DNA from: Rhodoferax sp.
GTDB taxonomy: Bacteria > Pseudomonadota > Gammaproteobacteria > Burkholderiales > Burkholderiaceae_C
Length of the DNA stretch: 16,821 nt
Reading direction: 5' to 3'
Assembly (NCBI GenBank): GCA_028711355.1
Contig: JAQTSL010000039.1
Span: forward strand, 1 to 16,821
A model generated the notes under the pieces. That model was not told the DNA's origin and did no database searches. It saw only the letters and a list, made by a program, of their open reading frames with translations. Positions 7,062-14,877 of this stretch are shown here, one piece after another. The first letter of the stretch is position 1. Each line of letters opens with the position of its first letter. Made by a program: the position numbers and the translations under genes.

Positions 7062-8015
7062 ATGAGCTTTATCTCAATACTTTTTGCCTTGCTGCTGGAA
7101 CAGGCGCGGCCTTTGCAGCGTGGCAACGCGGTGCATGCGGTCATGCGTGCGTGGGTACGCTGGTGCTCGCGCAGCCTGGATGCCGGGCAGCGGGTGCATG
7201 GTTGGCTGGCCTGGAGCGCAGCCGTGGGGGGGCCAAGCCTGCTGGTACTGACAATTTACTGGCTGCTACAGCGCTGGGTTGCATGGCCCGTTGCGTTGCT
7301 GTGGAACGCCTTGGTGTTGTATGCCGCCCTGGGCTTCCGGCAGTTCAGTTTTCACTTCACCCAGATTCGTGACGCGTTGGCAGACGATGATGATGCGCTG
7401 GCTCGACGTTTGCTTGCTGACTGGCAACATCTGGAGCTTCAAGAGCTGCCGCGCAGTCAGGTGATTGGTCAGGTGATTGAGGTTTCTGTACTGGCCGCAC
7501 ATCGCCACGTGTTTGGCGTGTTGGCGTGGTTTTCGGTGCTGGCGGCGCTTGGTTTGGGGCCCGCTGGCGCCGTGTTGTACCGCTTGAGCGAGTTTGTGGC
7601 GCGTTACTGGCGGCACCAGAGCCAGTCGCATTACCAAACCGTCAGTGTCGCCTTGCAAAGTCACGCAGCCGGGGTGTGGCAGCAGGTGGACTGGTTGCCG
7701 GCGCGCATCACCGCCATCAGCTTTGCCGTGGTCGGTAATTTTGAAGAAGCCATCGACGGTTGGCGGCGTTACGCGCGGCGTGCCGATGCCGACAACGACG
7801 GCCTGGTGCTGGCGGCCACTGAGGGCGCGGTCAACATCGATTTGCACGCCGCGCAGGCCGACCCAGCCCCAGGCGATGCCACTGCCACACCTGCCCAGCA
7901 GCGTTCGGTCCCTGATCTGGCACATCTGGCCGTGGTGGTGGGCCTGGTGTGGCGCACGGTGGTGATGTGGGTCGTAATGCTGGCTTTGTTGACGCTGGCG
8001 CGGTTGCTGGGGTAG
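7062..8015 (+). CDS. CobD/CbiB- or AmpE-like integral membrane protein
   Basis: This is a 317-aa inner-membrane protein. It starts MSFISILFALLLEQARPL and continues with several hydrophobic stretches (for example LLVLTIYWLLQ and ALLWNALVLYAALGF). It then has LGFRQFSFHFTQIRDAL, the ALARRLLADW segment, and VLAAHRHVFGVLAWF followed by GLGPAGAVLYRL. These segments are shared by proteins annotated CobD/CbiB family in Burkholderiales and by AmpE. True CbiB makes adenosylcobinamide (phosphate) from cobyric acid, but the CbiB N-terminal GDP.WPHPV-type region is absent here and no other cobalamin gene is near, so a B12 role is doubtful. The start at ATG 7062 is preferred to an upstream ATG at 6948 that lies inside the Nudix gene. 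It converges on rsgA across the tandem repeat array. Confidence 0.8.
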   Translation: MSFISILFALLLEQARPLQRGNAVHAVMRAWVRWCSRSLDAGQRVHGWLAWSAAVGGPSLLVLTIYWLLQRWVAWPVALLWNALVLYAALGFRQFSFHFTQIRDALADDDDALARRLLADWQHLELQELPRSQVIGQVIEVSVLAAHRHVFGVLAWFSVLAALGLGPAGAVLYRLSEFVARYWRHQSQSHYQTVSVALQSHAAGVWQQVDWLPARITAISFAVVGNFEEAIDGWRRYARRADADNDGLVLAATEGAVNIDLHAAQADPAPGDATATPAQQRSVPDLAHLAVVVGLVWRTVVMWVVMLALLTLARLLG

Positions 8016-8026
8016 AGGGATCGTCG

Positions 8027-8278
8027 GTTGGGGACAGAGTAAAGTTCGCTGCGCGTAACTCTTGGTCTGTCCCGCAATGTCTTTAATTAGTTGGGGACAG
8101 AGCAAGGTTCGCTGCGCGTAACTCTTGGTCTGTCCCCCAATGTCTTTAATTAGTTGGGGACAGAGCAAGGTTCGCTGCGCGTAACTCTTGGTCTGTCCCG
8201 CAATGTCTTTAATCGGTTGGGGACAGAGCAAAGTTCGCTGCGCGTAACTCTTGGTCTGTCCCGCAATGTCTCAATAGC
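8027..8278. repeat. Four tandem 63-bp palindromic units between cobD-like gene and rsgA
   Basis: Units begin at GTTGGGGACAGAG at 8027, 8090, 8153 and 8216, an exact 63-base period, and differ by only a few substitutions. Each holds outer arms TTGGGGACAGA and TCTGTCCC[G/C]CAA (unit 1: 8028-8038 and 8066-8077). Inside is a stem AGTTCGC/GCG(T)AACT with loop TGC (8043-8060). A linker of the AATGTCTTTAATTA type ends the unit. The last unit changes to CAATGTCTCAATAG at the rsgA stop codon (TCA 8271-8273). The array begins about 11 bases after the cobD-like stop. There is no T-run after the stems. It resembles REP/BIME elements; no transposase is present. Confidence 0.93.
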
Positions 8279-9218
8279 GCTTGGCCTGCGACAGTTGGGC
8301 ATACAAATCACTATAAATTTGATATCTGTTCGCGCTTATTGAGTCTGTACCAGAGGCAGATTTGACTGCTGAAATCACGCCGCACCCCGGCTCGTGCAAA
8401 TGGCTGCAGTTATAAAACTTGCACTGCGCCACGTGCGGCTTCAGGTCGGGCATATAGGCGGCCAATTGCGCCGGGTCGATGTGGGCCAGGCCAAATTCCT
8501 GAAACCCGGGCGAGTCTAGCAGCGCGGTGCTGTGGGCAGCGTCCACCCAATACCAGGTGGTACTGGTGGTCGTGTGTTTGCCGGTGTTCAGCGCTTGCGA
8601 CAGTTCACCGGTTTGCGCCAGCGCAGCCGGAATCAGCCGGTTGATCAGCGTGCTCTTGCCAGCTCCTGATGGGCCCAGCACCAAGGTTGTCTTACCGCTC
8701 AAGCGTTGTAACAGGGCCTGTGTGTCCGCCGGTGATTCGCTTGTCAGGGCCAGTGCAAGCACGTCATAGCCCATGTCACGGTAAGGTTGCAGCCGCTCCC
8801 AGGCGCGCGCAAACGGCAGTGTCAAGTCGCGTTTGTTGATGGCGATGAGGGGGGTGATGCGCTGCTCTTCAGCCGCGATCAGCGCGCGTGACAGTTGGCT
8901 GGTCGAAAACTCGGGCTCGGCTGCCATCAAGATCAACACCTGGTCCAGGTTGGCCGCAAACAGCTTGGTGCGCACCTCGTCCTGGCGGTACAGCAGGTTG
9001 CGCCTGGGCTCTATTTTTTCGATCGTGCCCTCGTCTTCTGAGGGCAGCCAGAGCACCCGGTCGCCCACCACGCCCTGACTTTTTTTGCCACGTGAATGGC
9101 AGATGCGACGCGCGCCAGCCGTGTCTTCCACCAAAAAATGGCGGCCGTAGTTGGCCACAATCAAGCCGGGTACCAACTTGGGCATCAACCCGGTTTGGGG
9201 TGCGGCTGCGTTGCCCAT
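8271..9218 (-). CDS. rsgA: Ribosome small subunit-dependent GTPase RsgA
   Basis: RsgA is a circularly permuted GTPase that checks late 30S maturation and releases RbfA. This copy is 315 aa. An N-terminal OB fold covers residues 17-100. The G motifs appear in permuted order: G4 NKRD (128-131), G1 GPSGAGKST (182-190), G2 region GKHTTT (213-218), G3 DSPG (235-238). The C-terminal zinc site has Cys266, Cys271, His273 and Cys279. The start ATG 9218 overlaps the last base of the M48 gene's TGA, so the two are probably translationally coupled. An internal Met at residue 12 is another possible start. The stop codon coincides with the edge of the fourth 63-bp repeat. Confidence 0.95.
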   Translation of the reverse strand: MGNAAAPQTGLMPKLVPGLIVANYGRHFLVEDTAGARRICHSRGKKSQGVVGDRVLWLPSEDEGTIEKIEPRRNLLYRQDEVRTKLFAANLDQVLILMAAEPEFSTSQLSRALIAAEEQRITPLIAINKRDLTLPFARAWERLQPYRDMGYDVLALALTSESPADTQALLQRLSGKTTLVLGPSGAGKSTLINRLIPAALAQTGELSQALNTGKHTTTSTTWYWVDAAHSTALLDSPGFQEFGLAHIDPAQLAAYMPDLKPHVAQCKFYNCSHLHEPGCGVISAVKSASGTDSISANRYQIYSDLYAQLSQAKRY

Positions 9219-10510
9219 CAGGCTGCAGCAGTCATGCGCGCCAGCCGCTCGGACGCACCTGGGTGCGAGTAATAAAAAGACACATAGACCGGGTCGGGTG
9301 TCAGCGTAGCGGCGTTGTCTTCGTACAGCTTGAGCAGCGCGGTGGACAAATCATGCCCGCTGGTTTGCGCTACTGCATAGGCGTCAGCCTCAAACTCATG
9401 CTTGCGCGAAAGTTGCGCGAACAGCGGCGAGATAAAAAAAGTGAACACCGGCAGCGCCAGCATGAACAGCAGCAGCGCCAGCGCGTCGTTCGGCCCGAGC
9501 CCATTGGGCAGCACGCCCAGCCCGGTGTAAAACCAGCTTTGCTGCGCCAGCCAGCCCAGCAGTGCCAGGCCGCCCAGGCTCATGGCAAACATCGCCACGA
9601 TGCGCTTGATCACGTGCTTGTGCTTGAAGTGCCCCAGCTCGTGTGCCAGCACTGCATCCACCTCAGCCGGGCTGAGCTTGGACAACAACGTGTCGTAAAA
9701 CACCACCCGTTTGGCGGCGCCAAAACCGGTGAAGTAAGCGTTGGCGTGCGCGCTGCGTTTGCTGCCGTCCATCACAAAAAGGCCCTTGGCAGAAAAGCCG
9801 CAGCGCTGCATCAGTGCGGTGACGCGCGCCTTCAGCGTTTCATCGGCCAGCGGCGTGAATTTGTTGAACAAGGGCGCAATCAGCGTCGGGTAAATCACCA
9901 GCAGCAGCAGGTTGAACCCGATCCAGAACGCCCAGGCCCAGAGCCACCACAAGTTGCCGGTGGCGGCCATCAGCCACAGAATCAGTGCAACCACCGGCAG
10001 GCCAATGGCAGCGCCCATCAGTGTTGATTTGATCAGATCGACTAGCCAGAGTCTGGGTGTCATCTTGTTAAAGCCAAAGCGCTCTTCGAGCACAAAGGTT
10101 TGGTACAGCGACAGCGGCAGATCAAGCACGCCATTGATCGCCACAAAGCACGCCAGTAGCGCCAATTGTTGCGTCATGCCTGCGCCGAACCAGCTCATCA
10201 CCGCCTGGTTCAGCCATGAGAGGCCACCGAGCAAGGTCCAGCCCAGCAGCACGGCGGTACCCAGTGCGAGTTCCAGCGTGCCCAAGCGCAGTTTGGCCAA
10301 GGTGTAGTCGGCTGCTTTTTGGTGCGCGCTCAGCGAGATGGTTTGGCTAAATGCCGCTGGCACCTGCCCTCGGTGCAGCGCCACATGGCGCACCTGGCGT
10401 GAGTTAAGCCAGAGCTTAAGTGCCAGGCTAAGCAGCAACGCCGCCGCAAAGGCCAGCGTCAGCAGGGTAGCGGGATCGGACAAATCAGAAAGCAGGGTAG
10501 ATGTTGGCAT
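9218..10510 (-). CDS. M48 family membrane metalloprotease (Ste24/CAAX protease-like)
   Basis: This zinc metalloendopeptidase lies in the inner membrane. It is 430 aa and has the N-terminal multi-pass CAAX-protease-1 region (PF16491-type) followed by a peptidase M48 domain. The active-site helix HELGH is at residues 290-294 within LAHELGHFKHKHV. The third zinc ligand is expected in RKHEFEADAYAV (369-380), and SHPGASERL near the end is typical. Several transmembrane stretches precede the catalytic domain (for example 15-35, 83-100, 165-182, 190-207) and two follow it. The start is set at ATG 10510; upstream in-frame Met codons run into orn on the opposite strand. It heads an overlapping pair with rsgA (1-base overlap) and is divergent from orn. 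Substrates are unknown; membrane protein quality control is inference from the family. Confidence 0.92.
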   Translation of the reverse strand: MPTSTLLSDLSDPATLLTLAFAAALLLSLALKLWLNSRQVRHVALHRGQVPAAFSQTISLSAHQKAADYTLAKLRLGTLELALGTAVLLGWTLLGGLSWLNQAVMSWFGAGMTQQLALLACFVAINGVLDLPLSLYQTFVLEERFGFNKMTPRLWLVDLIKSTLMGAAIGLPVVALILWLMAATGNLWWLWAWAFWIGFNLLLLVIYPTLIAPLFNKFTPLADETLKARVTALMQRCGFSAKGLFVMDGSKRSAHANAYFTGFGAAKRVVFYDTLLSKLSPAEVDAVLAHELGHFKHKHVIKRIVAMFAMSLGGLALLGWLAQQSWFYTGLGVLPNGLGPNDALALLLFMLALPVFTFFISPLFAQLSRKHEFEADAYAVAQTSGHDLSTALLKLYEDNAATLTPDPVYVSFYYSHPGASERLARMTAAA

Positions 10511-10547
10511 GGCGGCGAAGTTTAGGCGATCGGCGACAATTTGCCGG
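10511..10547. promoter_or_regulatory. 37-bp divergent start region between M48 gene and orn
   Basis: Only 37 bases separate the two divergent ATG codons. A -10-like TAAACT on the minus strand (10524 to 10519) ends eight bases before the M48 ATG. GACAAT on the plus strand (10535-10540) ends seven bases before the orn ATG. Neither gene has a Shine-Dalgarno sequence. The hexamers are weak matches and no -35 was assigned. Confidence 0.3.
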
Positions 10548-11183
10548 ATGACTTCCCTTTTGAAAACCCCACTGGACGCCATTTCTGCACCGACAGTTAC
10601 CGGTGCAGCGTTGGCCAAGTCCGACCAGAACCTGGTTTGGCTCGACTGCGAGATGACCGGCCTGGACCCCGAGCACGACCGCATTATCGAGATCGCCATC
10701 ATCGTCACTGGCCCGCAGCTTGAAAGCCGCACCGAAGGTCCGGTGCTGGTGCTGCATCAAAACGACGTGTTGCTGGACGGCATGGACAAGTGGAACAAGG
10801 GCACACACGGCAAAAGCGGGCTGATCGACAAGGTCAAAGCGTCAACCCTGACCGAAGAAGACGCGCAGGAGCAACTGTTGGTGTTTTTGCGACAGTACGT
10901 ACCCAAGGGTGTGGTTCCCATGTGCGGCAACACCATTGGGCAGGATCGGCGTTTTTTGGCCAAGTACATGCCCAAGCTGGAGGCGTTTTTTCACTACCGT
11001 AACGTCGATGTGAGCACGCTCAAGGAATTGGCCAAACGTTGGGCGCCCGAGGTACAAAAAAGTTTCAAGAAAAAGCAGCGTCACACCGCGCTGGCCGATG
11101 TGCATGAATCGATTGATGAGCTGGAGCATTACCGTAGCAACTTCATCCGTGCGACGCTGGTGCCGTTGGTGAGCTCGCCCTGA
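10548..11183 (+). CDS. orn: Oligoribonuclease
   Basis: Orn is a 3'-5' exoribonuclease that clears dinucleotides at the end of mRNA decay. It also degrades pGpG from cyclic-di-GMP breakdown. This copy is 211 aa, somewhat long because of about 27 residues before the catalytic LVWLDCEMTGLDP. The DEDDh residues are all present: Asp33 and Glu35 (LDCEMTG), Asp132 (NTIGQDRRFL), His179 and Asp184 (RHTALADVHESIDEL). The start ATG 10548 is the first reasonable Met. An in-frame TTG in ALAKSDQN would give a more typical length, so the N-terminus is uncertain. Its role in pGpG removal is relevant to the diguanylate cyclase gene 2-4 kb away, though the neighbourhood alone proves no link. Confidence 0.96.
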   Translation: MTSLLKTPLDAISAPTVTGAALAKSDQNLVWLDCEMTGLDPEHDRIIEIAIIVTGPQLESRTEGPVLVLHQNDVLLDGMDKWNKGTHGKSGLIDKVKASTLTEEDAQEQLLVFLRQYVPKGVVPMCGNTIGQDRRFLAKYMPKLEAFFHYRNVDVSTLKELAKRWAPEVQKSFKKKQRHTALADVHESIDELEHYRSNFIRATLVPLVSSP

Positions 11184-11275
11184 GCGTGTCGTAGAAAGCC
11201 AGCAAATCAGATACGATTGACTGGCGGGCATGGGGAAATCGCCGTTTGATTGGTATTTTGCAGTTGGTAAAGATC

Positions 11276-11293
11276 AAGGAGACTGTTGCCATG
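11276..11293 (+). promoter_or_regulatory. Shine-Dalgarno fixing the FapA-like start
   Basis: AAGGAGA at 11276-11282 stands eight bases before ATG 11291. It supports this start over the in-frame ATG at 11246. Confidence 0.8.
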
Positions 11294-12892
11294 AACTTGC
11301 CTGGAATCACCTTGAACGAAACCGGGGGGACGGTTCTGTTGCTGTCGCAGCCAGTGCCCGATTGCCCGCCAATTGACAGCGACTCGTTGCGCGCACTGTT
11401 GATTCAAGAAGGTTTTGGCGACTGTTTGCTTGACCAGGCAGCCATCGCCGAGGCGGCCAGCCGATGTAATTTGCAGCAAGGTCCGTTTGGCCTTGCGGTG
11501 GCGCGGCGCATCGATGCGACCGTTACTGTCGATATCGAACGTGACGACATGACAGCCACGCTCACCCTCACCGCCGCGCAGGGAGGCAAGCCCGCCAGCT
11601 TCGGTGACGCGCTGGCGGCAATCGCGCAAGCGGGCGTAGCCTTCGGCATTGACGAGGCGGCAGTAGCGCAAGCCTGCCAGGCTGGGGTATGCAGCGCGCT
11701 GGTGGTCGCCCGTGGCCAAGTGGCACAAAATGGCCAAGATGCGGTGTTTGACGTGTTGCTTGCCGACACCGTTGACCGCGCACCCAAGCTCAATGAGCAG
11801 GGGCTGATTGATTACCGTGAGCATGGCGATATTGCGGTGGTGGCGGCTGGTACCGCGCTGATGCGGCGCACCCCGGCAACGCCCGGCGTGCCGGGTAAAA
11901 CCGTCAAGGGTCGCTTGCTAGCGGCGCGTGACGGGCACGATACCGGTTTTGAGTCGAAACTCGATGGTGCAAAAATTTCAGGCGATGACGCCAATTTGCT
12001 GGTGGCAGCGGTCAGCGGTCAACCGATACGGGTGACTGCCGGGGTCATGGTCGAGCCGATCTTGCGCGTCCAGGAGGTCAACATGGCCACCGGCAATATC
12101 CACTTTGACGGCACGGTGCACATAGCGGGCGAGGTGACGCAGGGCATGAAAGTGCAGGCCAGTGGCGATATTGTGGTCGATGGCATGGTCGAAGGCGGGC
12201 AGCTCGATGCGGGCGGCGATATCCAGGTGGCGGGCGGTCTGATCGCCAACGCTAATTTACACGCCGGTGGCGCGGTCACGGCACGCTTTGCTGAAGCTGT
12301 GCAAATCACCGCTGGCACGCTGATCGCTATTGGCGACATGGTGATTGACTGCGACCTGCATTCGCTCAACCAGATCGTCATCGGTGTCAATTCGCCGCAA
12401 CGTGGCCGGCTGGTTGGCGGCAGCACAGCCGCAGCGCTGCTACTGCGGGTGCCGCTGCTGGGCTCCAACAAGGGCGGCACCACCCAAGTTGTGGTCGGCA
12501 CCAACCCTGAGCTAGAAGCGCGCTACGCCGCGCTGCTGGAACGCATCGAGTCTGAAAAAGCGGTCGAAGCCAATCTGGACAAGCTGGTCAAACAACTCAA
12601 AGCCATCGGTGACCCCAAACATATGCTGGACCGCGTCAAGGCCTCGCGCCAGCACGCGGTGCAGGTGTGGGGCGCATCGCTGACTGAAAAGCAAACCCTG
12701 GAGCACGAGCTAGAGCTAGCCCTGACGGCCCGGGTCGAGGTCAGCGTGGGCGTAGAAGGTGCGGTCGATCTGATGTTTGGCCACAAACCCGTCCATTTGC
12801 GCCGCGAGTTTGAGGTGGGCAGTTTTTCGATGAACGAACAGATGCAGGTCTTGTTTGTTGACTTGGAAGGCAATCAGTTGGTGCTGGGCTAG
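11291..12892 (+). CDS. FapA / DUF342 family protein
   Basis: This is a cytoplasmic protein of 533 aa in the DUF342 (FapA) family. It has an N-terminal region to about residue 250 that includes the typical ATPGVPGKTVKGRLL (196-210). A right-handed beta-helix follows at about 260-370, seen as short repeats such as ATGNIHFDGTVHIAGEVTQG, VQASGDIVVDGMVEGG and LDAGGDIQVAGGL. A predicted coiled coil at about 405-500 and a short C-terminal beta region complete it. Some members (FapA of Vibrio) affect flagellation through polar partners; most have no known role. No flagellar genes are in the window, so this one stays functionally open. It has its own strong ribosome site and lies 107 bases after orn. 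A probable terminator follows. Confidence 0.85.
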   Translation: MNLPGITLNETGGTVLLLSQPVPDCPPIDSDSLRALLIQEGFGDCLLDQAAIAEAASRCNLQQGPFGLAVARRIDATVTVDIERDDMTATLTLTAAQGGKPASFGDALAAIAQAGVAFGIDEAAVAQACQAGVCSALVVARGQVAQNGQDAVFDVLLADTVDRAPKLNEQGLIDYREHGDIAVVAAGTALMRRTPATPGVPGKTVKGRLLAARDGHDTGFESKLDGAKISGDDANLLVAAVSGQPIRVTAGVMVEPILRVQEVNMATGNIHFDGTVHIAGEVTQGMKVQASGDIVVDGMVEGGQLDAGGDIQVAGGLIANANLHAGGAVTARFAEAVQITAGTLIAIGDMVIDCDLHSLNQIVIGVNSPQRGRLVGGSTAAALLLRVPLLGSNKGGTTQVVVGTNPELEARYAALLERIESEKAVEANLDKLVKQLKAIGDPKHMLDRVKASRQHAVQVWGASLTEKQTLEHELELALTARVEVSVGVEGAVDLMFGHKPVHLRREFEVGSFSMNEQMQVLFVDLEGNQLVLG

Positions 12893-12899
12893 CAGTGGT

Positions 12900-12927
12900 G
12901 CGATTTACCTATCATCGCTTTTTTTTT
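12900..12927 (+). terminator. Probable intrinsic terminator of the FapA-like gene
   Basis: The short stem GCGAT (12900-12904)/ATCGC (12914-12918) with a 9-nt loop is followed by nine T (12919-12927), eight bases past the stop. The stem is only 5 bp, so strength is uncertain. Confidence 0.6.
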
Positions 12928-12966
12928 GATTATTCAACCATTTTTTATGGGCCTGATGCGGCAACT

Positions 12967-14877
12967 TCAAGCTTTAGGCGGCGTACCATTGACGCACGGA
13001 ACACTGGTAGATGACGGTGGCAACTGATAAATCACGTACTGGTTTTTGCCGGCTTGCTTGGCCTGGTACATCGCGGCATCGGCCTGGTGCAACAGATCGT
13101 CGATGGTGGTGGCTTGTGGCTGCGGGTACCGGCTGACCCCCACGCTGGCCGATACCTGCAACTGCACAGCGCCAAAATCTACCCGCTGTGAGGCAGCAGA
13201 CAACAGCCGCTCGAGCAACGGCAGGGCATCGTCTATGCTTGGCAAATCCACCAACACGGCGACAAATTCATCGCCACCGTTACGCGCCAGCGTGTCGCCA
13301 TCGCGCAGCGCCAGGCGCATCCGCTTCGAGACGGTGACCAATAAAAAATCGCCCGCGTCGTGACCATGCTGGTCGTTGATCGCCTTGAAACCATCCAGAT
13401 CAATGAACACCACTGCCACCCGGTTCTGCCGACGCTGCGCCTGACGCATGGCCTGCTGCAAACGATCCGCCAGCAAAACCCGGTTCGGCAAGTCGGTCAG
13501 CGCATCAAAACGTGCAATGTGTTCAAGCTCGTTTTGATAGACCTTGAGACTGGTGATGTTGGTAAAAACCGCCACGTACTGCTGCACCACGCCGACTGAA
13601 TCAGAGACGCTGTTGATGGTGAGTATTTCGGCAAAAATCTCGCCATCTTTGCGGCGGTTCCAAATCTCCCCACTCCAGTGGCCAGTTGCGGCCAGTGCTT
13701 GCCACATCGATCGGTAAAACGCTCTGTCCTGCCGGCCAGATTTAAGCAAGCGCGGATTTTTGCCAATGACTTCGGCTCGGCTGTAGCCGGTGATGCGGGC
13801 AAAAGCGGCGTTCACGTCGGTGATCAGGCCATCGGCCGAGGTAATGATGATGCCCTCACGCGTGTTGTCAAACACGCAGGCCGCATTGATACGCTGCAAG
13901 CGCTGCGACTCGGCTTGTTGCGCTTTGTACAGATGCTGGCGGCGCTGGTATCCCAGGGCCAATAGCACCACCAAAAAAGCCGACGGGGCAACCATCAGTA
14001 CAACGGTCTTTATCTCGGCGTACCAGGGCTGTAGGGCAACCTCCCGGTTGAGATGCGACACCACCACAAAGGGGTACAACGACGACACCCGAAACGCGGT
14101 TAACGCTGCCGACTGCCCCGGTAGCGTGCCCTCAAATTGACCAAACTCTTGTTCACCGAGCTTGAGTTTGGCAAAAGCATCATGTTGCAATCGACTGCCC
14201 TGCGTTTGAAGATGCGTGCTCATCAACAACACACCGTCAAGTCGCAAAACTTCAACCAGACCGGTTTGTTCATCGACTTGCTGCAACATGTGGTTGACAA
14301 AAAAATCAGGGTTAAGTGCCACCAGCAGACGCCACCCGGTATCGCCTGCTTGCAACGGATACAGCAGCGGAATCACGCTGGCAAGTGGCTTTGCTGCCAA
14401 ACCGGGTAGGTCTGATGGTTGTGGCTCGTTGAAGTCGCGACCGAGCCAGGGCTTGCCAACGCGCAAAGCGCTATGACCAGTCTGCACCAAAGGCAAAAAA
14501 TCCTGAACCGCCACTTGCACACCCACATTGGCGCGGCTAGAGCTGATCACGATGCGGTCTTGTGCATCGATCACCGACAAAGAACGCAAGTGCGGTGCTT
14601 GGCGCAACAAATGGTCAAAATTGGCGCCCACCACTTGCGCATTGCGATCCTTGCCATGAAGACTGAATAAACTGGCCGCGACCACATCCACCGAACTGAT
14701 GCTTTGCGTCAGAAAATTTTCAAAACTGCGCGCCATCAACGCCGAGGCGTTCAAACTGCTGCGAATGGCGTCGCTGCGCAACAGCCACAAGCTGTAGCCG
14801 GTCAGACCGATGACCGCGACAACAAAAGCGGTCAGCGCCAGATAAAAGCGCAACCAGCCCTTTTGGTGGTTGAACAT
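12967..14877 (-). CDS. Membrane diguanylate cyclase: dCache-like sensor, PAS, GGDEF
   Basis: This enzyme makes cyclic di-GMP from two GTP in response to a periplasmic and a cytoplasmic signal. It is 636 aa. Order of parts: TM1 about 11-33, a periplasmic Cache-like domain about 35-288, TM2 about 290-310, a short helix, PAS about 328-445 (VFDNTREGIIITSADG, GKNPRLLKSG, WSGEIWNRRKDG), then GGDEF about 453-617. Catalytic features are intact: FIDLDGFKAINDQHGHDAGD (491-510) and GGDEF at 534-538. The inhibitory I-site RxxD is present as RDGD (525-528), five residues before. The residue before GGDEF is Asn where Leu or Phe is usual. No EAL domain is present. The ATG overlaps the TGA of the solute-binding protein gene by one base (TGATG), so the two are probably translationally coupled. 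Confidence 0.94.
   Translation of the reverse strand: MFNHQKGWLRFYLALTAFVVAVIGLTGYSLWLLRSDAIRSSLNASALMARSFENFLTQSISSVDVVAASLFSLHGKDRNAQVVGANFDHLLRQAPHLRSLSVIDAQDRIVISSSRANVGVQVAVQDFLPLVQTGHSALRVGKPWLGRDFNEPQPSDLPGLAAKPLASVIPLLYPLQAGDTGWRLLVALNPDFFVNHMLQQVDEQTGLVEVLRLDGVLLMSTHLQTQGSRLQHDAFAKLKLGEQEFGQFEGTLPGQSAALTAFRVSSLYPFVVVSHLNREVALQPWYAEIKTVVLMVAPSAFLVVLLALGYQRRQHLYKAQQAESQRLQRINAACVFDNTREGIIITSADGLITDVNAAFARITGYSRAEVIGKNPRLLKSGRQDRAFYRSMWQALAATGHWSGEIWNRRKDGEIFAEILTINSVSDSVGVVQQYVAVFTNITSLKVYQNELEHIARFDALTDLPNRVLLADRLQQAMRQAQRRQNRVAVVFIDLDGFKAINDQHGHDAGDFLLVTVSKRMRLALRDGDTLARNGGDEFVAVLVDLPSIDDALPLLERLLSAASQRVDFGAVQLQVSASVGVSRYPQPQATTIDDLLHQADAAMYQAKQAGKNQYVIYQLPPSSTSVPCVNGTPPKA

Noticed and set aside
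7266..8231. Minus-strand frame encoding a repeated LCPQLIKDI..GQTKSYAQRT peptide
   Set aside because: The repeat peptide is only translation of the 63-bp tandem DNA repeats (63 is a multiple of three), and the remainder is antisense to the cobD-like gene. No start signal or family match was recognised.
8027..8278. CRISPR array
   Set aside because: The 63-bp units follow each other with no unique spacers and no cas genes are nearby; the units are palindromic elements.
8888..10027. Plus-strand frame of 379 codons opposite rsgA and the M48 gene
   Set aside because: Both genes beneath it have complete catalytic motifs; the frame is low-complexity Gln/His/Arg sequence typical of an antisense shadow.
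11207..11824. Minus-strand frame opposite the 5' part of the FapA-like gene
   Set aside because: The plus-strand gene has a strong Shine-Dalgarno site and family features throughout; the opposite frame shows no recognisable domain.
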